This document shows, piece by piece, positions 1 to 11,059 of a DNA stretch of 64,000 bases. A program made the position numbers and the translations under genes. The notes under the pieces were generated by a model. The model had not been told where the DNA came from. It saw only the letters and a program-made list of their open reading frames with translations, and searched no databases. The stretch covers positions 992,001 through 1,056,000 of the forward strand of contig MCGT01000003.1 of NCBI GenBank assembly GCA_002104935.1, written 5' to 3'. Origin of the DNA: Hesseltinella vesiculosa. Taxonomy: Eukaryota > Mucoromycota > Mucoromycetes > Mucorales > Cunninghamellaceae. The number at the start of each line of letters is the position of its first letter. The stretch's first letter is position 1.

Positions 1-2870
1 TGCGAACAGCCATCGACCATGCCAGTCCAGCTCCGCCGGCAGATCCTCTCACTCAGGGTCCTCTGCCAGCATCCCCACTACCATCCTCCAACGGCAACAC
101 CCGTGTCCCATTCCCTTCCTTTGAAGAATGGAAAATCAAGCAGCAAGAAAAAGCCGGTGACCATGGCGAACAGCAGATGCGCAAGCCCAAACGCAAGCCC
201 AGCCCTGGATCCCACCTTGGTCGACAGACCATTGACAGTGTGGATGGTGACTTTTCTGATGATGTCGGCAGCATGTTCGAAACCAATGGTGACACCAGCG
301 GCGCCCCAATAACACGTACGACGAGGACGAATACATTGCCCCCCAGCCCTCCAAAGGCAAGAACGACAATCGCCTGGCCCGCGTTCCCCTCAAGCCCTTG
401 AAGGAGCGCTTCAACTATGCCTGGACCATCTGCGCTGCCACCGTCCGTGACGTCAACAAGGAAGCCCGAGGCGCTCAGTCCATCCTGTACGAATCCAAAG
501 ATCAATACCTGCTAAACCGGTGTTCTGCCGACAAATTTGTCGTCATCCATCTTTGCGACGAGATCCTCATTGACACCATTGTGCTGGCCAATTATGAATT
601 CTTCTCCAGCACCTTTAAAGACTTTCGCGTCTACGTCGCCAACACCTACCCCACCACCGATTGGAAACTCTTGGGCCAATGGCAAGCGCACAACGCTCGC
701 GACCTACAGGTAAAAAAAAAAAAAAAGTGAGAGACTCTTAGGAAAGAAAGCCTTACGCCTGACAATCTCACCTTCTTTTTTAATGTCAGATTTTCCACGT
801 ACAAAATCGCATTGGCTGGTTTGAATACATGAAGATCGAATTCTTGACGCACTATGGCAACGAATATTACTGCCCGTTGTCGCTGGTACGCGTCCATGGC
901 ATGACTGAAATGGAATATTGGTACGCGGTCGAAAGCCATGAAGGTGCAGCCGACGGCGAAATCGAAAGCGAACAGGCAAAAGGACTATGGCCTGCTGATG
1001 TACGTGAAGAAATCATCCAGCCGCAAATGGTCACCAACACATCCGAATGGTTCCCAATCGCCATGCCCGAGGACGACCCGGATCAAGACCGCTATATCGA
1101 GAGTGACGAGGATGACAATAATGGTGCCCTAGAAAACCTTGACCAGCCGGTACCATCTCGACCACAAGACGTTGTTCTTCCCAATGATCCACCTCTTTCG
1201 GATACCATCCATCAGCCTCCGTCACCGCCACCAGACGCCATCGATCACGCTGTCGACCCTGACCATGCAACCAAGGGCGCTGACACTGCTACACCGCAAG
1301 CCACCCTTGTTGACGCAGCTGATCCGCTCGATGCCGAAACACCGTCGCTGCTGATTGCATCCACTTCGATCGCTCGTCATGACCAGGTCGAATCGGCCTT
1401 ACCATCCTCGGCAGGAGATCAGGTTAGCCAGCTTGGCCAAGTGGGCGATGGTTGGGCCGGTGACACTGATCCAACGCCGGGCACTGGCTTGCCATTGGCC
1501 GATGCCACCCCTTCCACCATCGACATCCCATCGCCCGATGCCACTGGTCCCGAGGCATCCGCTAGCGTCTTTCCGCAAGCCTCATCCACTGACACTCCCA
1601 ACCTGACGGAACACGCGCCAGCAGAACCTGGTGATTGGCCAGAGCAGGTCGGTCCACCTAGCATTGGCTCTTCGCATTTCCTTGATAACTCCACTCTCAT
1701 GGATGCTCCCAACGGCATGGTCCATCAGCAGCCTCCCACCAACAATACACAACAGCCTTCTGCTAAACCTGACTCGGCCGAGGACGGTCGTCCTGTCAAG
1801 CCAGCGGAAGATCAAAGCCGCCCAAACAAACCCAAAGAGTCGACACAAGAGTCCATCTACAAAATCATCATGAAACGTCTCAGCGCCTTGGAGCAGAACG
1901 CTACTCTATCAACTCAGTACCTGGACGCTCAGAATCATATGCTCAACGACATGTTTACTGAAATTGAGAAGCGGCACCAAGAACAGCTCATGGTTGTGCT
2001 AGAGCGATTGAATGAAACTGCCTCCAGCCGTATTGATTCCATCGTAAGTGAAAGGAAAAATGCCAGAACTTGTTTCACATGATATTCCTGTTTTTTCTTT
2101 TCAAGAAACGGCGCTATGAACTCTCCTATGAAGATCTCAAAACACAAATGGATTCCAACTTGCAAGAAATGGCGGCCAAAATCAGCATCTTGACAGACCA
2201 GGCAAGGAGCAGGATCCGAAGATGCCGATTCAAACCCTCCCCTCAGCGAACTAACATCGTTTTTTCTTACGAGCAGATTTCCTTTGAACGTCGGCTGGCA
2301 GTCACTCAATGGATTATCGTGATCATGTTGGTGGTCGGCATGGCGCTTTCCCGAGGCACCTTGACCACCCTTTCCCCCGTCATGCTGGCTCAAGCAATGG
2401 AACGCAAGCGGCGTGAACTGGCCAGCAAGAAAAAGGACCTGGACTCGGCTGCAGCGGCTGTTGCCGCAGCAGAGCCTCGCATCAAACTGGACATGGATGG
2501 GAAAAAAGCAGCAGCTCTCGAAGCTCTGCGTTTACACCTTGTTCACCGAGCTAATCTCTCACCATCACCGAAGCTAAAGCCTTCACTCACCAGCTCAGAC
2601 ACCACAGCCTCGACCTCATCCCGACCAACGTCCACGCCTATCCTTGACCCTCCACAAAAAGCGAATCGCCAACGGCGCCGTTCCTCTCCGGCTAGTCATG
2701 ATCCTCAACTCACCTCGTCTACCACTTCGAGCCATACTACCACCACCTCGGCCCAGCCTCGTCGTCCCTATCGCCGGTCGATTTCCTTGCAAGACGCAAC
2801 TAATACCCATGATGACGTTGACCCGGCCACCAAGCGACCCAATCTCTCTTTAGACACGAATGATAGCTGA
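1..2870 (+). CDS. SLP1: SUN-domain membrane protein, Slp1/SUCO type (5' truncated)
   Basis: The protein enters the window already open and ends with TGA at 2868-2870. Exons read 1-709, 790-2043, 2106-2201 and 2277-2870. The motif FPSFEEWK near position 115-135 and the SUN core (residues encoded at about 390-930: FNYAWTICAATV, DKFVVIHLCDEI, YGNEYYCPLSLVRVHG) identify the Slp1/Osteopotentia branch. A long Pro/Ser/acidic linker follows, then a coiled coil and one hydrophobic segment (WIIVIMLVVGMALSRG) before a basic Ser-rich tail. Family members are ER/nuclear-envelope membrane proteins that protect or fold other membrane proteins. The last intron (2202-2276) has a GC donor. The frame changes near 304-307 in a C run, consistent with one missing base. 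The start codon lies outside the window. Confidence 0.85.
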
Positions 2871-2893
2871 ACGAATTCTCAGTCAGAATACTT

Positions 2894-2899
2894 AATAAA
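2894..2899 (+). terminator. AATAAA polyadenylation signal of the SUN gene
   Basis: AATAAA lies 24 bases after the SUN-protein stop codon, followed by A-rich and T-rich sequence. It fits a fungal 3'-end signal by position; cleavage itself cannot be seen. Confidence 0.5.
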
Positions 2900-3035
2900 G
2901 CATCTGCCAACGGAAAAAAAAAAGAAAAAATGAGCAAAGCCCAGTTTTTTTACTTTTTTTTTTTTTTTTTTTTTTTGCTTTTTTCATTTTCCAGGCGCAA
3001 AAAAACGAGTCCCAGAAATATATAACAAGTGCATC

Positions 3036-3633
3036 ATGGACACACGTAAGAACCTCTTCATTGTGACAAGCCAATGTAAAGGACGTTTTTATGTGCTGTA
3101 GGGCAAGATCCTTCCGAGACAATCCCCATTGGTCATCGTCCCAGCACGTTTGACATTCCTTCCATGATAGTGGTGGTGAGTGTCCATGTGAATAGACGAA
3201 AAGGTATTTAACTCGCTTGCATTCTACCAGTACACACTTGTGTTGATGCTAGGTGTAGGATTATGCGTTTGTCTACGCAAAGCCAATACCCTTGTGCCCA
3301 ACCGATATAGTTTCCCTCTCGTCTCGAGACATCGACCACCCCATCTCGATGACCTTGGCGATGAAGAAACACGCCATGGGCTCTTGCAAGACTATGACGA
3401 TGGTAATGGATAAAAGGGAGAGAAACCTGACGGGTGTACAACACTGTGAACTCTAATTCTTCCTTGCTTTTTCACAAAAAGACGACTCGGATCACGGCAG
3501 CCATGAAAACTCACGGTGGGATACGGGGATTCAATTTACAGACGACGATGACGATGGTCATGAAGCCAGCCATGGCGACTCGACTACTGATCATCATGCA
3601 CACACCCATGGTCAGACGATAGGTCGACAATAA
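3036..3633 (+). CDS. Small single-pass membrane protein with acidic His-rich tail
   Basis: I do not recognise this family. Four exons join in phase to give 135 residues: 3036-3045, 3102-3175, 3231-3402 and 3482-3633. Introns are 55-79 nt with good GT/AG ends (gtaaga, gtgagt, gtaatg). The N-terminus MDTRQDPSETIPIGHRP is followed by one hydrophobic helix (MIVVYTLVLMLGVGLCVCL), then a basic patch and a tail rich in Asp and His (QDYDDDDSDHGSH, later HHAHTH). This suggests a bitopic protein whose acidic tail faces the cytosol or binds metal. The TAA overlaps an AATAAA signal at 3632-3637. It sits tightly between the SUN gene and CK2 beta. No exon is long enough to be found as an ORF, so the model rests on splice-site and phase consistency. 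Confidence 0.5.
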
Positions 3634-4022
3634 TAAAACAAGGATGTTGTGACATGAGCATTAACAAATATGGATTGCCTGGGCGGTGCTATGGGAAAAA
3701 AAAAAGATTCTTTTTGTTTCGATACCGGCTGTTTCAAAAACGATAAAAACAAAAAAAACAACGCCTGATGTCATTGTTATAAAATTGGATCAAGATCTCC
3801 TATTGATTATTTTTCCATGGACAGCCACAGCGAACAGCCAGAAAGAACAGACACTGTACACTGCCTGGAACGAGCGTTGCACAGGCCTCGGCGGACATTG
3901 AATTCGCTGGTGATCATGCATGGCAGTTGCCTCCTGGTTTCAATTTTTTTTTTTTCCCATCGACCAAAATTCTATTTTGTTTCTTTCTTCCTCTTTGTTT
4001 TTCCTGATTTCCACACGTAGTG

Positions 4023-4993
4023 ATGGAATACAACATGTCCATCCCGTTCCCAACAAGCACCAGTGAATTTTCTTTTATGCAATGGCTAAATGGCTTGTTT
4101 GAAAAAAGAGTTCACCCGCAGTCAACTACGAACAAGCCCGCCAAAGGTAAAAAAAAGAAATGACAACAGCCAAGTTTCTGAAATGCTCTGCTATTTTTTT
4201 TTTTTGTCCAGGAAAAGTCAGTGTAACCCACCCGCCCTCCATGCATTTCCGCTTTCCCAAACGCCAACGCTGGGTCGACTGGCTGTTGAATCAAAGCGGC
4301 AATGACTATCTATGCAAGATCGACCTTTCTTATATCGAAGATCGCTTCAACCTCACCCGACTGAACGAAGACATTCCTCACTTTTACGAAGAAGCCTTGG
4401 AAATGATGATTGACCAATTTGGTAAGCAACAAGGACGTTCTTCGTCGGTGTTGAAAAAGAAAGCTTCTTAACCCTGACCTCCTGCTAGACTACCGTGATT
4501 ACAGCGAAGCAACAAGAGTGGCCATTGAAAACGCTGCGCAGCACTTGTACGGGTTGATTCATGCAAGATATATTATCACAAACAGCGGCATGTCACAAAT
4601 GGTAAAAAATTCAAAGACAAAAAACAAAAAAAAAAAAAAAAGGGCTGTGTTATTTGGGGCTCATTTTTTTTTTATTGTCGCTTTGGCTTGCAGATAGCCA
4701 AATACAAAAAGGGTGTGTTTGGGGTCTGTCCAAGACATTATTGTGATGACCAACCACTGTTGCCAGTGGGATTGAGTGATCTGCCGCAGAAGAAAACCGT
4801 CAAAATGTACTGCCCTCGATGTACTGATGTCTACCAATGCTCCTCACCGAACCATATCAACCTCGATGGCGCCTACTTTGGCACTACTTTTGCCCACCTG
4901 CTGCTACAATCCGACCCTACGCTTATTAATGATACTTCCTTCCAACGCTATACCCCCCGGATCTATGGCTTCAAGATCGCCTCTTCCCAGTAA
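4023..4993 (+). CDS. CKB1: Casein kinase 2 regulatory subunit beta
   Basis: Exons 4023-4146, 4212-4421, 4489-4601 and 4694-4993 give 248 residues. CK2 beta dimerises and carries two catalytic alpha subunits; it controls substrate choice of this nuclear/cytosolic Ser/Thr kinase. Visible hallmarks are NDYLCKIDLSYIEDRFNLT, AAQHLYGLIHARYI and the zinc-binding cysteines C161, C166, C189 and C192 (CPRHYC and YCPRC) that form the dimer interface, then GAYFGTTFAH and PRIYGFKI. Compared with animal CK2 beta there is an extra N-terminal stretch of about 50 residues. An extension beginning at ATG 3817 may exist: the frame encoding ADIEFAGDHAWQLPP (about 3888-3935) splices in phase to 4021, but linking it to ATG 3817 needs a 29-nt intron or one base change. 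The start is therefore uncertain; the identity is not. Confidence 0.9.
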
Positions 4994-5801
4994 CAAATAA
5001 AAAAAATTCACAAGTCCCTTGACATCCTCTCAGCCGTTTCCTCGGTCACTTGCCTAAGATGACTTAGCTTCGTTTTCTTGCCCTCCCAATTGAAATCTTC
5101 AAGTGTTCCCCATTGGGTATCATGTTGTCATCACCTTGCCATTGTTCATATGACACTATTAAAGTTCAACTTTCCCAAAGCCAATCATTTGTCAATCCGC
5201 TCTTTTATTTTTTTTCGCACTTCTTGAAACATGGTGACTGGATACATTCCCTTAAAAAAGAGCACTAACCTGGAATAGGGATCGACCAATCAGACAGAAG
5301 GAGCTTAATGCCTCTCTTCTTGATTGGGCATCTCCCCTGAAGGGTGAGTCGCCGTTGCAATCTCCCTTGCAGAAAAAAAAGGTACAGAAAAAAAAGGGGG
5401 CGATCGATTGTCTGTGTCACCAAGGCATTGGCTTCTCATTGTGCCATTTTTACCATGGTAGCACATTGTTAAAAATGACGGACATCAAACCAAATGCATT
5501 GGACCTTTTTTTCTCGAAGAAAACAGCGATGGATGCAAGATGTCATTTTTGTAACATCAGCTCATTTCCAAAAAAAAATCTTGTTGGTGATGATGACGCA
5601 TTGGCCACTTGTCACTCAGAAAAAAAAATTGAGGTGCCGATTTTGGTGCGTTCCGAGCGAAAAGTTTGAAATGAAAAAAGTATAAATAAGAAAGAATCAA
5701 AGGAGGTCCACTTCTTTTTCTTCACTTCTCTGTATTACTTCTCTCTCGAGGCTGGTTCTCATTTTTTGTAACAAATTCTTCCATACCCAACTTTTTTTAC
5801 T
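4994..5801. other. Intergenic region, CK2 beta to secreted protein gene
   Basis: No gene is seen. An AATAAA just after 4993 can serve CK2 beta. The 3' half should hold the promoter of the gene at 5802: a TATAAATA at 5681-5688 and a pyrimidine-rich stretch follow. Confidence 0.5.
5681..5688 (+). promoter_or_regulatory. TATA-box-like element
   Basis: TATAAATA lies about 115 bases upstream of the ATG at 5802 and is followed by CT-rich sequence of the kind found around fungal transcription starts. Position and sequence fit a core promoter; the start site is inferred. Confidence 0.5.
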
Positions 5802-6537
5802 ATGAAACAAACTCTTATCTTGATCTCCATGGTGCTGGCTTTCACCTCCTGCATGCTCTCTGCTGTGGCTGCCCCCTTGAACAAGCGCAAGACCTGCTAT
5901 AATAAGGCCACCCTGACTCAATATTGGATCCCCAAGCAAGGTGACCCTGATCAATTGAACAATGGCAAGAATGTCACCTTAAATGGTGCCAAAACCATGG
6001 CCCTCCGCACTGTCGGCGGCCGTGTCATTGCTGAAGTGTCAAAACTGACCTACAAGGTAACCACTCGCAAAAAAAAAAAAAAAAAAAAAAATCGCTCACT
6101 CCTTTATCTCACAGAAATTCCAAATGGAAGGCACTGGTTTGCTGGAAGATGGTACCATGGTCAACTTGGATGAAGGCCAGAACACTTTTATGACTGTCAA
6201 CCGTCAAGAATATCCCTACGGTGTTGGTAGCAACGGCAATGCCTTGGTCCCTTGGGTCAGTGTGGCCTCCAACGATTTGCCCCACAAATCCACTCTGTAT
6301 GTCAAGCACCTTGACGGTGTCAAGTTGCCCAACGGCCAAGTGCACAATGGCTGTGTCCGTGTCGACGACAAGGGATGGAGCTTCGGTGACTGCCAATTGG
6401 ATTTCTTCGTCTTGCAATACACTGCTTATGAACGTCTTGACAGCATCGTGCCTGAAACTGTCGATGTTGAGCAGAAGCAATGTACTGTCAAGAACTACGT
6501 TGATGCCACCGTGAAGACCTGGGCTGGTCTCCATTAA
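5802..6537 (+). CDS. Secreted 3D/double-psi-barrel-like protein
   Basis: Exons 5802-6056 and 6115-6537 encode 225 residues. The start is a clear signal peptide (MKQTLILISMVLAFTSCML..AVAA) followed by a dibasic NKRK that a Kex2-type protease could cut. The mature part contains YWIPKQGDPDQ, EGTGLLEDGTMVN, an NDLPHKSTLYVKHLDGV stretch and HNGCVRVDDKGWSFGDC, with conserved-looking Asp residues in the last third. This layout resembles the 3D-domain/double-psi beta-barrel secreted proteins related to lytic transglycosylase barrels, which act on or at the cell surface; the function here is inferred. The intron is a 58-nt sequence with a run of about 23 A. A TATA element lies upstream and AATAAA (6665-6670) downstream. 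Confidence 0.7.
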
Positions 6538-8247
6538 TTCACCCCCTCCTCTCACTTTTTTTTTTTTTTTTGCCTTGTTGATCAAGGTGCTTCTTCCCAT
6601 TTTCGTATGCTTTCTTTGTACTCTTCTGTAATTGTTCTGTCACTCTTATCTCCTTGCACTTGTGAATAAATCATAGGCGGTCTGCGACCTCCGACCATGA
6701 CGTTTCATTTTTTGACACCCGACTGCTCTAAATGAATACACTTGATTGCTCAGAAACATGACCATTGACCAAGATCAGGCAATCGTTCATCACGAATGAT
6801 AGCTTTCTTTCTTCAGCTGGCAAAAATACTGCACACAAAATATAGCCTACCTTACCATTGGGTCGCCTACGTTGGCTTGCCATTGACATGAAAGCCCAAA
6901 GTGACTCTCCAATGCATCCTTTTTTTTTTTTCTCAAAACCCACCTGCCTTTTAAAGTTCTCGGAACAGCTCAAGTGACCCTGGTTTCCAATTCGAGCCTA
7001 GTGCCAAAGACAAAACCTCATCAATGCAAGAAGAGAGGACGAGGGAAAAAAAGGCGGAACACTAATTTTTCAGGAACCAACCACATCCCCGACAATGACA
7101 GCCAACAACAGCACCCGATGATATCCATCTTAATAACACAGGGGGTAAGCACACAGGCGAAATTACCGTATTCAGTGCTGGCAAATGTATCCTTTGTTCT
7201 GGCCCATACACATTAAAAAAATGGAGATGTCCATGGACGGTCTGGGCTGCAGCACCCTTTCACCATGTCTTTTTGTCTGAGCATAACCGAAATTTTAAAT
7301 GAATACATCTAGGTTGGATTTTGATGATATTTGGCAGATCGAAACGAACCGGGTCATCTTTTGCTTTTTTGGGTATAGACCACTGTGAAATATTGCATAA
7401 GCGCAAGCCAATGACGGAAGGCATGGATGCTGAAAAAAGAAAGAGTAGGTGATGGTTGCCCAACATGTCTCTGTTTTAGTCTCTGTCCTGAAAAATAGAA
7501 AATATCGAGAACCGAAATGGATAGTATGGATGGCTCCCAACCTTGCATCAAATGAGCAAGTGATGAGAGGTGTTGACAAGGGCTCTTGGCTAAGGCGGCG
7601 ATACCAAAGGGCTACTTGAAAGATGGGCGTTTCTGTCAAAATGGCGGGGACAGCCTACCGGGTGGTGCTTCTGGTTTGGCACCACGTTATCTGCAAGGAC
7701 TGTCTTTGTGGCCAGTACCGTCTCCTATGGTTTTTTAATTTTTTTTATTTTTATTTTTTTGATGAAAAGAGGAGGTTTTTGGTCACGTCGCCTTGGTGAT
7801 CCCTTGCCCCATTCAAAATAAAGAATAAAATAAACCATTTTTGAGTGATCGAATCGACGTGGATTTTTGCATAGATGCAAGTTATCCTTCGTCACGTCCA
7901 TTCTGAAAAAATCGGACCAACTGGTGCCGATCGCCCAACCAACATGATACTGGTCAAGTTTGGCTACTTCGGTTTCCCAGCAACGAAGAAAAGAGGTTCA
8001 AGCACAACTCTTTTCAGAGTCCGGCCTCGCCCAAGCTTCCGTTTTTCACGGCGTTTCACCACTGATACGGATAACCAAAGCCATACCATGGTTTTGCAAG
8101 CTTGCCTTGTGATATTTCTTTCAATTTTCTGGCATTGACATAGTAGGCCGGAGTCCCGCCACAAAGGGGAAGATGAATAAAAAAAAGTGAGGAGCGGTTC
8201 TTCTGGCGCTTTCTCATTCGAGTTTTTTTTATTAGAATCCGTTGCTC
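6538..8247. other. Gene-poor region of 1.7 kb
   Basis: AATAAA at 6665-6670 ends the upstream transcript. The rest holds only short ORFs without splice-linked continuity or recognisable domains on either strand. A T-rich acceptor-like sequence ends at 8235, so an extra 5' exon of the BLOC-1 gene could lie in the last 300 bases. Confidence 0.4.
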
Positions 8248-9091
8248 ATGTTTGATACGTATGCAGCACAGATACATAGCACATTGAACGATGTGCAAAG
8301 AGGCATGGATGTCATAAGGTACGGAGAAAGGGGCTGACGTTGATCAGCAGACGTATCTTGTACTTCTGCTTATTGGCATCTCACTTTTTTAAAACCAACT
8401 TGGCTTTAGTCAACAGCAAGACGAATTGTATCAGCAACTGTGCAAAACACGGGATGATTCCATCACAGATGAAGAAATAGGACTCATTAAAGCAAGGGTA
8501 AGTGATGGCAAAAAGGGCAACAGGGCTGCGACTAGGAGACGAACTTGCTCATTTTTTATATCCTCTATTTGCGCTTGAAAGATGGATCGTACGAAAGAAT
8601 ATTACGGCAAGTTGATGCAGCTACGAGCAGCGATGGTGAACATGTCCATCAAGTCCAAGCAGCTGCTGAAGCGGTCGGAAAAGATGAAGGCCATCAAGCT
8701 GGATTACTTGTCCAAGGTAGATGAGATACGACAACGAGAGCAGGCACGGGATCAAGCAATTGCGGCCGAGCTGCCGCCTTCGCTGCAGCAGCCACTGGAG
8801 GACGAGCCTGAGCGTGAGCCTGAACCTGTTGGCAGCCTATCCGCTTCGCAGCCTTTGCCGTCGTCACCAAGCACGCCCATCACCCCTCTTGCCGATCCCA
8901 ACAGCCTCACCCGCACATCGTCTACGTCGTCTTTGCCGTTGGCTGCCATTGTTCCCAGTTCGTCATCGTCGTCCCTGGTCAAGAGCAAGAAGAAGAAGAG
9001 GAAACCCAAAGCCCGTGAAGTCGAGATTGACGATGGCTTAGATGAGCCGGCATGGGTACCTCGACGCACACCTGTTCCAAAGAAGTCCTGA
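8248..9091 (+). CDS. BLOC1S6: BLOC-1 subunit, pallidin-like
   Basis: Exons 8248-8318, 8410-8497 and 8582-9091 join in phase to 222 residues. The first 120 residues are helical coiled coil (FDTYAAQIHSTLNDVQRG, QQQDELYQQLCKTRDD, then KEYYGKLMQLRAAMVNMS with many Lys/Arg). By eye this matches the C-terminal half of animal pallidin, in which a Tyr-His-x-Lys-Leu segment is followed by the same pattern. Pallidin is a subunit of BLOC-1, which acts in endosomal sorting. The last 90 residues are low-complexity Pro/Ser with a basic cluster (KSKKKKRKPK). A T-rich acceptor-like site at 8235 leaves room for a missing N-terminal exon; otherwise the ATG at 8248 is the start. AATAAA follows at 9149-9154. Confidence 0.6.
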
Positions 9092-9148
9092 AGCCTTGAC
9101 CTGTGATACCCCCCCACACTCTCTTTTTTCTGACCGCCAACTTTGAGG

Positions 9149-9154
9149 AATAAA
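9149..9154 (+). terminator. AATAAA polyadenylation signal of the BLOC-1 gene
   Basis: AATAAA lies 57 bases after the stop at 9091. The next gene downstream is on the opposite strand, so this interval separates two convergent transcripts. Confidence 0.45.
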
Positions 9155-9358
9155 GGCAAGGCTTGCAAACTTTCACTCCCAATTTATTTCAAAGGGTGGC
9201 TTGCAAGAGATCGTGCATTTATTTCATTAGTAAGAGGGGGTGAGGGGGTGATTTCCAGAGAACAATGTTTACAAATGTAGATATGAATAAGTATATACGA
9301 ACGGAAGAATAAAAAAGGAGCAGGGAAAGAAGTGATGGAATGAGGAAAAAGTCAGGGT

Positions 9359-11059
9359 TTAATGAACGCCAGGATGGTTCAAGGCGAACCACCAGATAAG
9401 GATAGCAGCGACGATGATAACGATGATAAAGATAAAGAAGCACATCCATTTTTTCTAAGTTGCGTGACAAAAGCAAAAAAAAAAAAAAAGATGAATGCCT
9501 ATTTTTTTTTTTTTTGGTGTTACCTTGCGAGTCGCTTTGGCACTGACAATGGCACGCGACACATCCTTGTTGCCGGCTTCCAAATCATAAGCAGTGGCTT
9601 CGGCATGAGTTTCGATTTGGGTGATGGTTTCTTGTTGATGCTCCAACATCATTTGCATATCCATGAAAAGTTGGTGCAATTCGAGAATGGTGCGTTCGAT
9701 TTTCTTGATGTCGTTGTGTCGTGATTGGACTTCGCTGAGCACAGCACGAGCTTGGCCCGATCGATTGGCTTGCATCAGTGATTGAGTGAAGATTTGGGAC
9801 GATTCTTCGGAATCAAGCACACGATCGATTTCATCAGGAGTGGCGTCCGGTTGCACTATTTGATGGGCAAAAAAAAAAAAAATGAATGGGCAGAAGGTTG
9901 CACACGTTGTATTTCTATAAACGGCTAGGGCACTCGGTGCAACGAAAAAAAAAATGCACACGACTTACCAATGCGGATTTGACGTTCGACTCGTTGACGA
10001 TATTTTTGCTGATAAGTGCGTTCGATATCTTGGTATCGTTGAATGCATTCTATGAATTTCTTTTTCAAGGCGGCATGTTGTGTTTTGCGCATGGGAAGGT
10101 CGCCGGTGCTTGGAGGTAAACGAGCATTGGCAAGCTCAATAGCTTCATCAATGAAAAATAGAATGGTTCGTTGACAGGTTTTTCTTGATTGTTAACCCCT
10201 CGTTTTATTTTAGTTTTTTGCCCCCCCCCCCCCTCACGTTTTCTCCACAGGGCAAGATCCGAGACTTTACCTTTTATCCGATTCTTGGTGTCATTGTTGA
10301 GTTTCGCGGTTTCTTGGACGAGGCGATCTAGACGACGATTGTTTTCGGCAGCTTGTTCTTCGCTAATATTGACAAGTGTGGCACCATGTAATTCCTCGAT
10401 ATCTGAGATGTTGGTATGGATGACACGAGTCATTTCCTTAATTTCTTCCACCTGAAAAAATGATCATTTGCATGGTGAGTTCCAAAAAAGCCATGATCTT
10501 GTTACTACCACGCAAACAAGTGCTTACCTCTGTGAAAAAGCCATCGATGGACATCAATTGATCAGTAGGGGCAGCTTTGCGTTCCACCATTTCATACTGG
10601 TCTTGCTTGCGATGGTTCGTTTTGGTATAAGAAGGTGGAGGATTGGAAGGAGGGTGATAGGCATAATCATCATCATATCTAGGGCGGGAGGAAGGCATAG
10701 GAGGCATTTCTTCATCACTATCATAACCGCAATGAAAAAGTGGTGAGTTTACTCAGCCATCCCGAGGCATTTTTTTTTCCCTTGTTGGTTTCTTACCTGA
10801 GGCGACTTTTTTTTTTAAAAAAAAAAAAAAAGGAGACAAGGAAGGTGAGTCTGTTTTCTAATCCTTTTCTTTTTTTTTTGATGCTGTTGTTGTTCATTTG
10901 ATCGGCACTTACTCGTATCGTTTTTCATTGCTGTTGCCCTAGTTGAAAAGATGGATAAAATGAGATTGAGAGCCTGTTGTCAAGAGAAACGCCGAGACGG
11001 TGACTTACTCGCAGTTCGGCGAGACGATCCCTGCTCATGGTAAAACGAGAACCGGACAT
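9359..11059 (-). CDS. SSO1: Plasma-membrane syntaxin (Sso1/Qa-SNARE)
   Basis: Seven or eight exons: 11009-11059, 10913-10938, a possible 9-nt exon 10797-10805, 10528-10717, 10271-10451, 9969-10142, 9524-9855 and 9359-9454. The product has 349 or 352 residues. After a Pro/Tyr-rich head come the Habc helices (VEEIKEMTRVIHTNI, RRLDRLVQETAKLNNDTKNR, IECIQRYQDIERTYQQKY), the SNARE helix (NDIKKIERTILELHQLF, with the ionic-layer Gln in the MLEHQQETITQIE region) and a C-terminal anchor KKWMCFFIFIIVIIVAAIL. Sso-type syntaxins form the t-SNARE that fuses secretory vesicles with the plasma membrane. The start MSGSRFTMSRDRLAELR was chosen at 11059; an internal Met at 11038 is possible. Confidence 0.9.
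10797..10805 (-). other. Possible 9-nt micro-exon of the syntaxin gene
   Basis: On the minus strand a 9-base segment is flanked by an AG acceptor after a poly-T/poly-A tract and by a strong GTAAGA donor. Including it adds three residues (R-L-S) without changing frame; skipping it also keeps the frame. It may be optional. Confidence 0.35.

Noticed and set aside
4112..4294. Minus-strand ORF overlapping CK2 beta
   Set aside because: Lies antisense to CK2 beta exons whose product is unmistakable.
7260..7639. Minus-strand ORF of 114 codons
   Set aside because: No domain, no ATG context of note, no splice partners; typical of chance ORFs in A/T-rich spacer.
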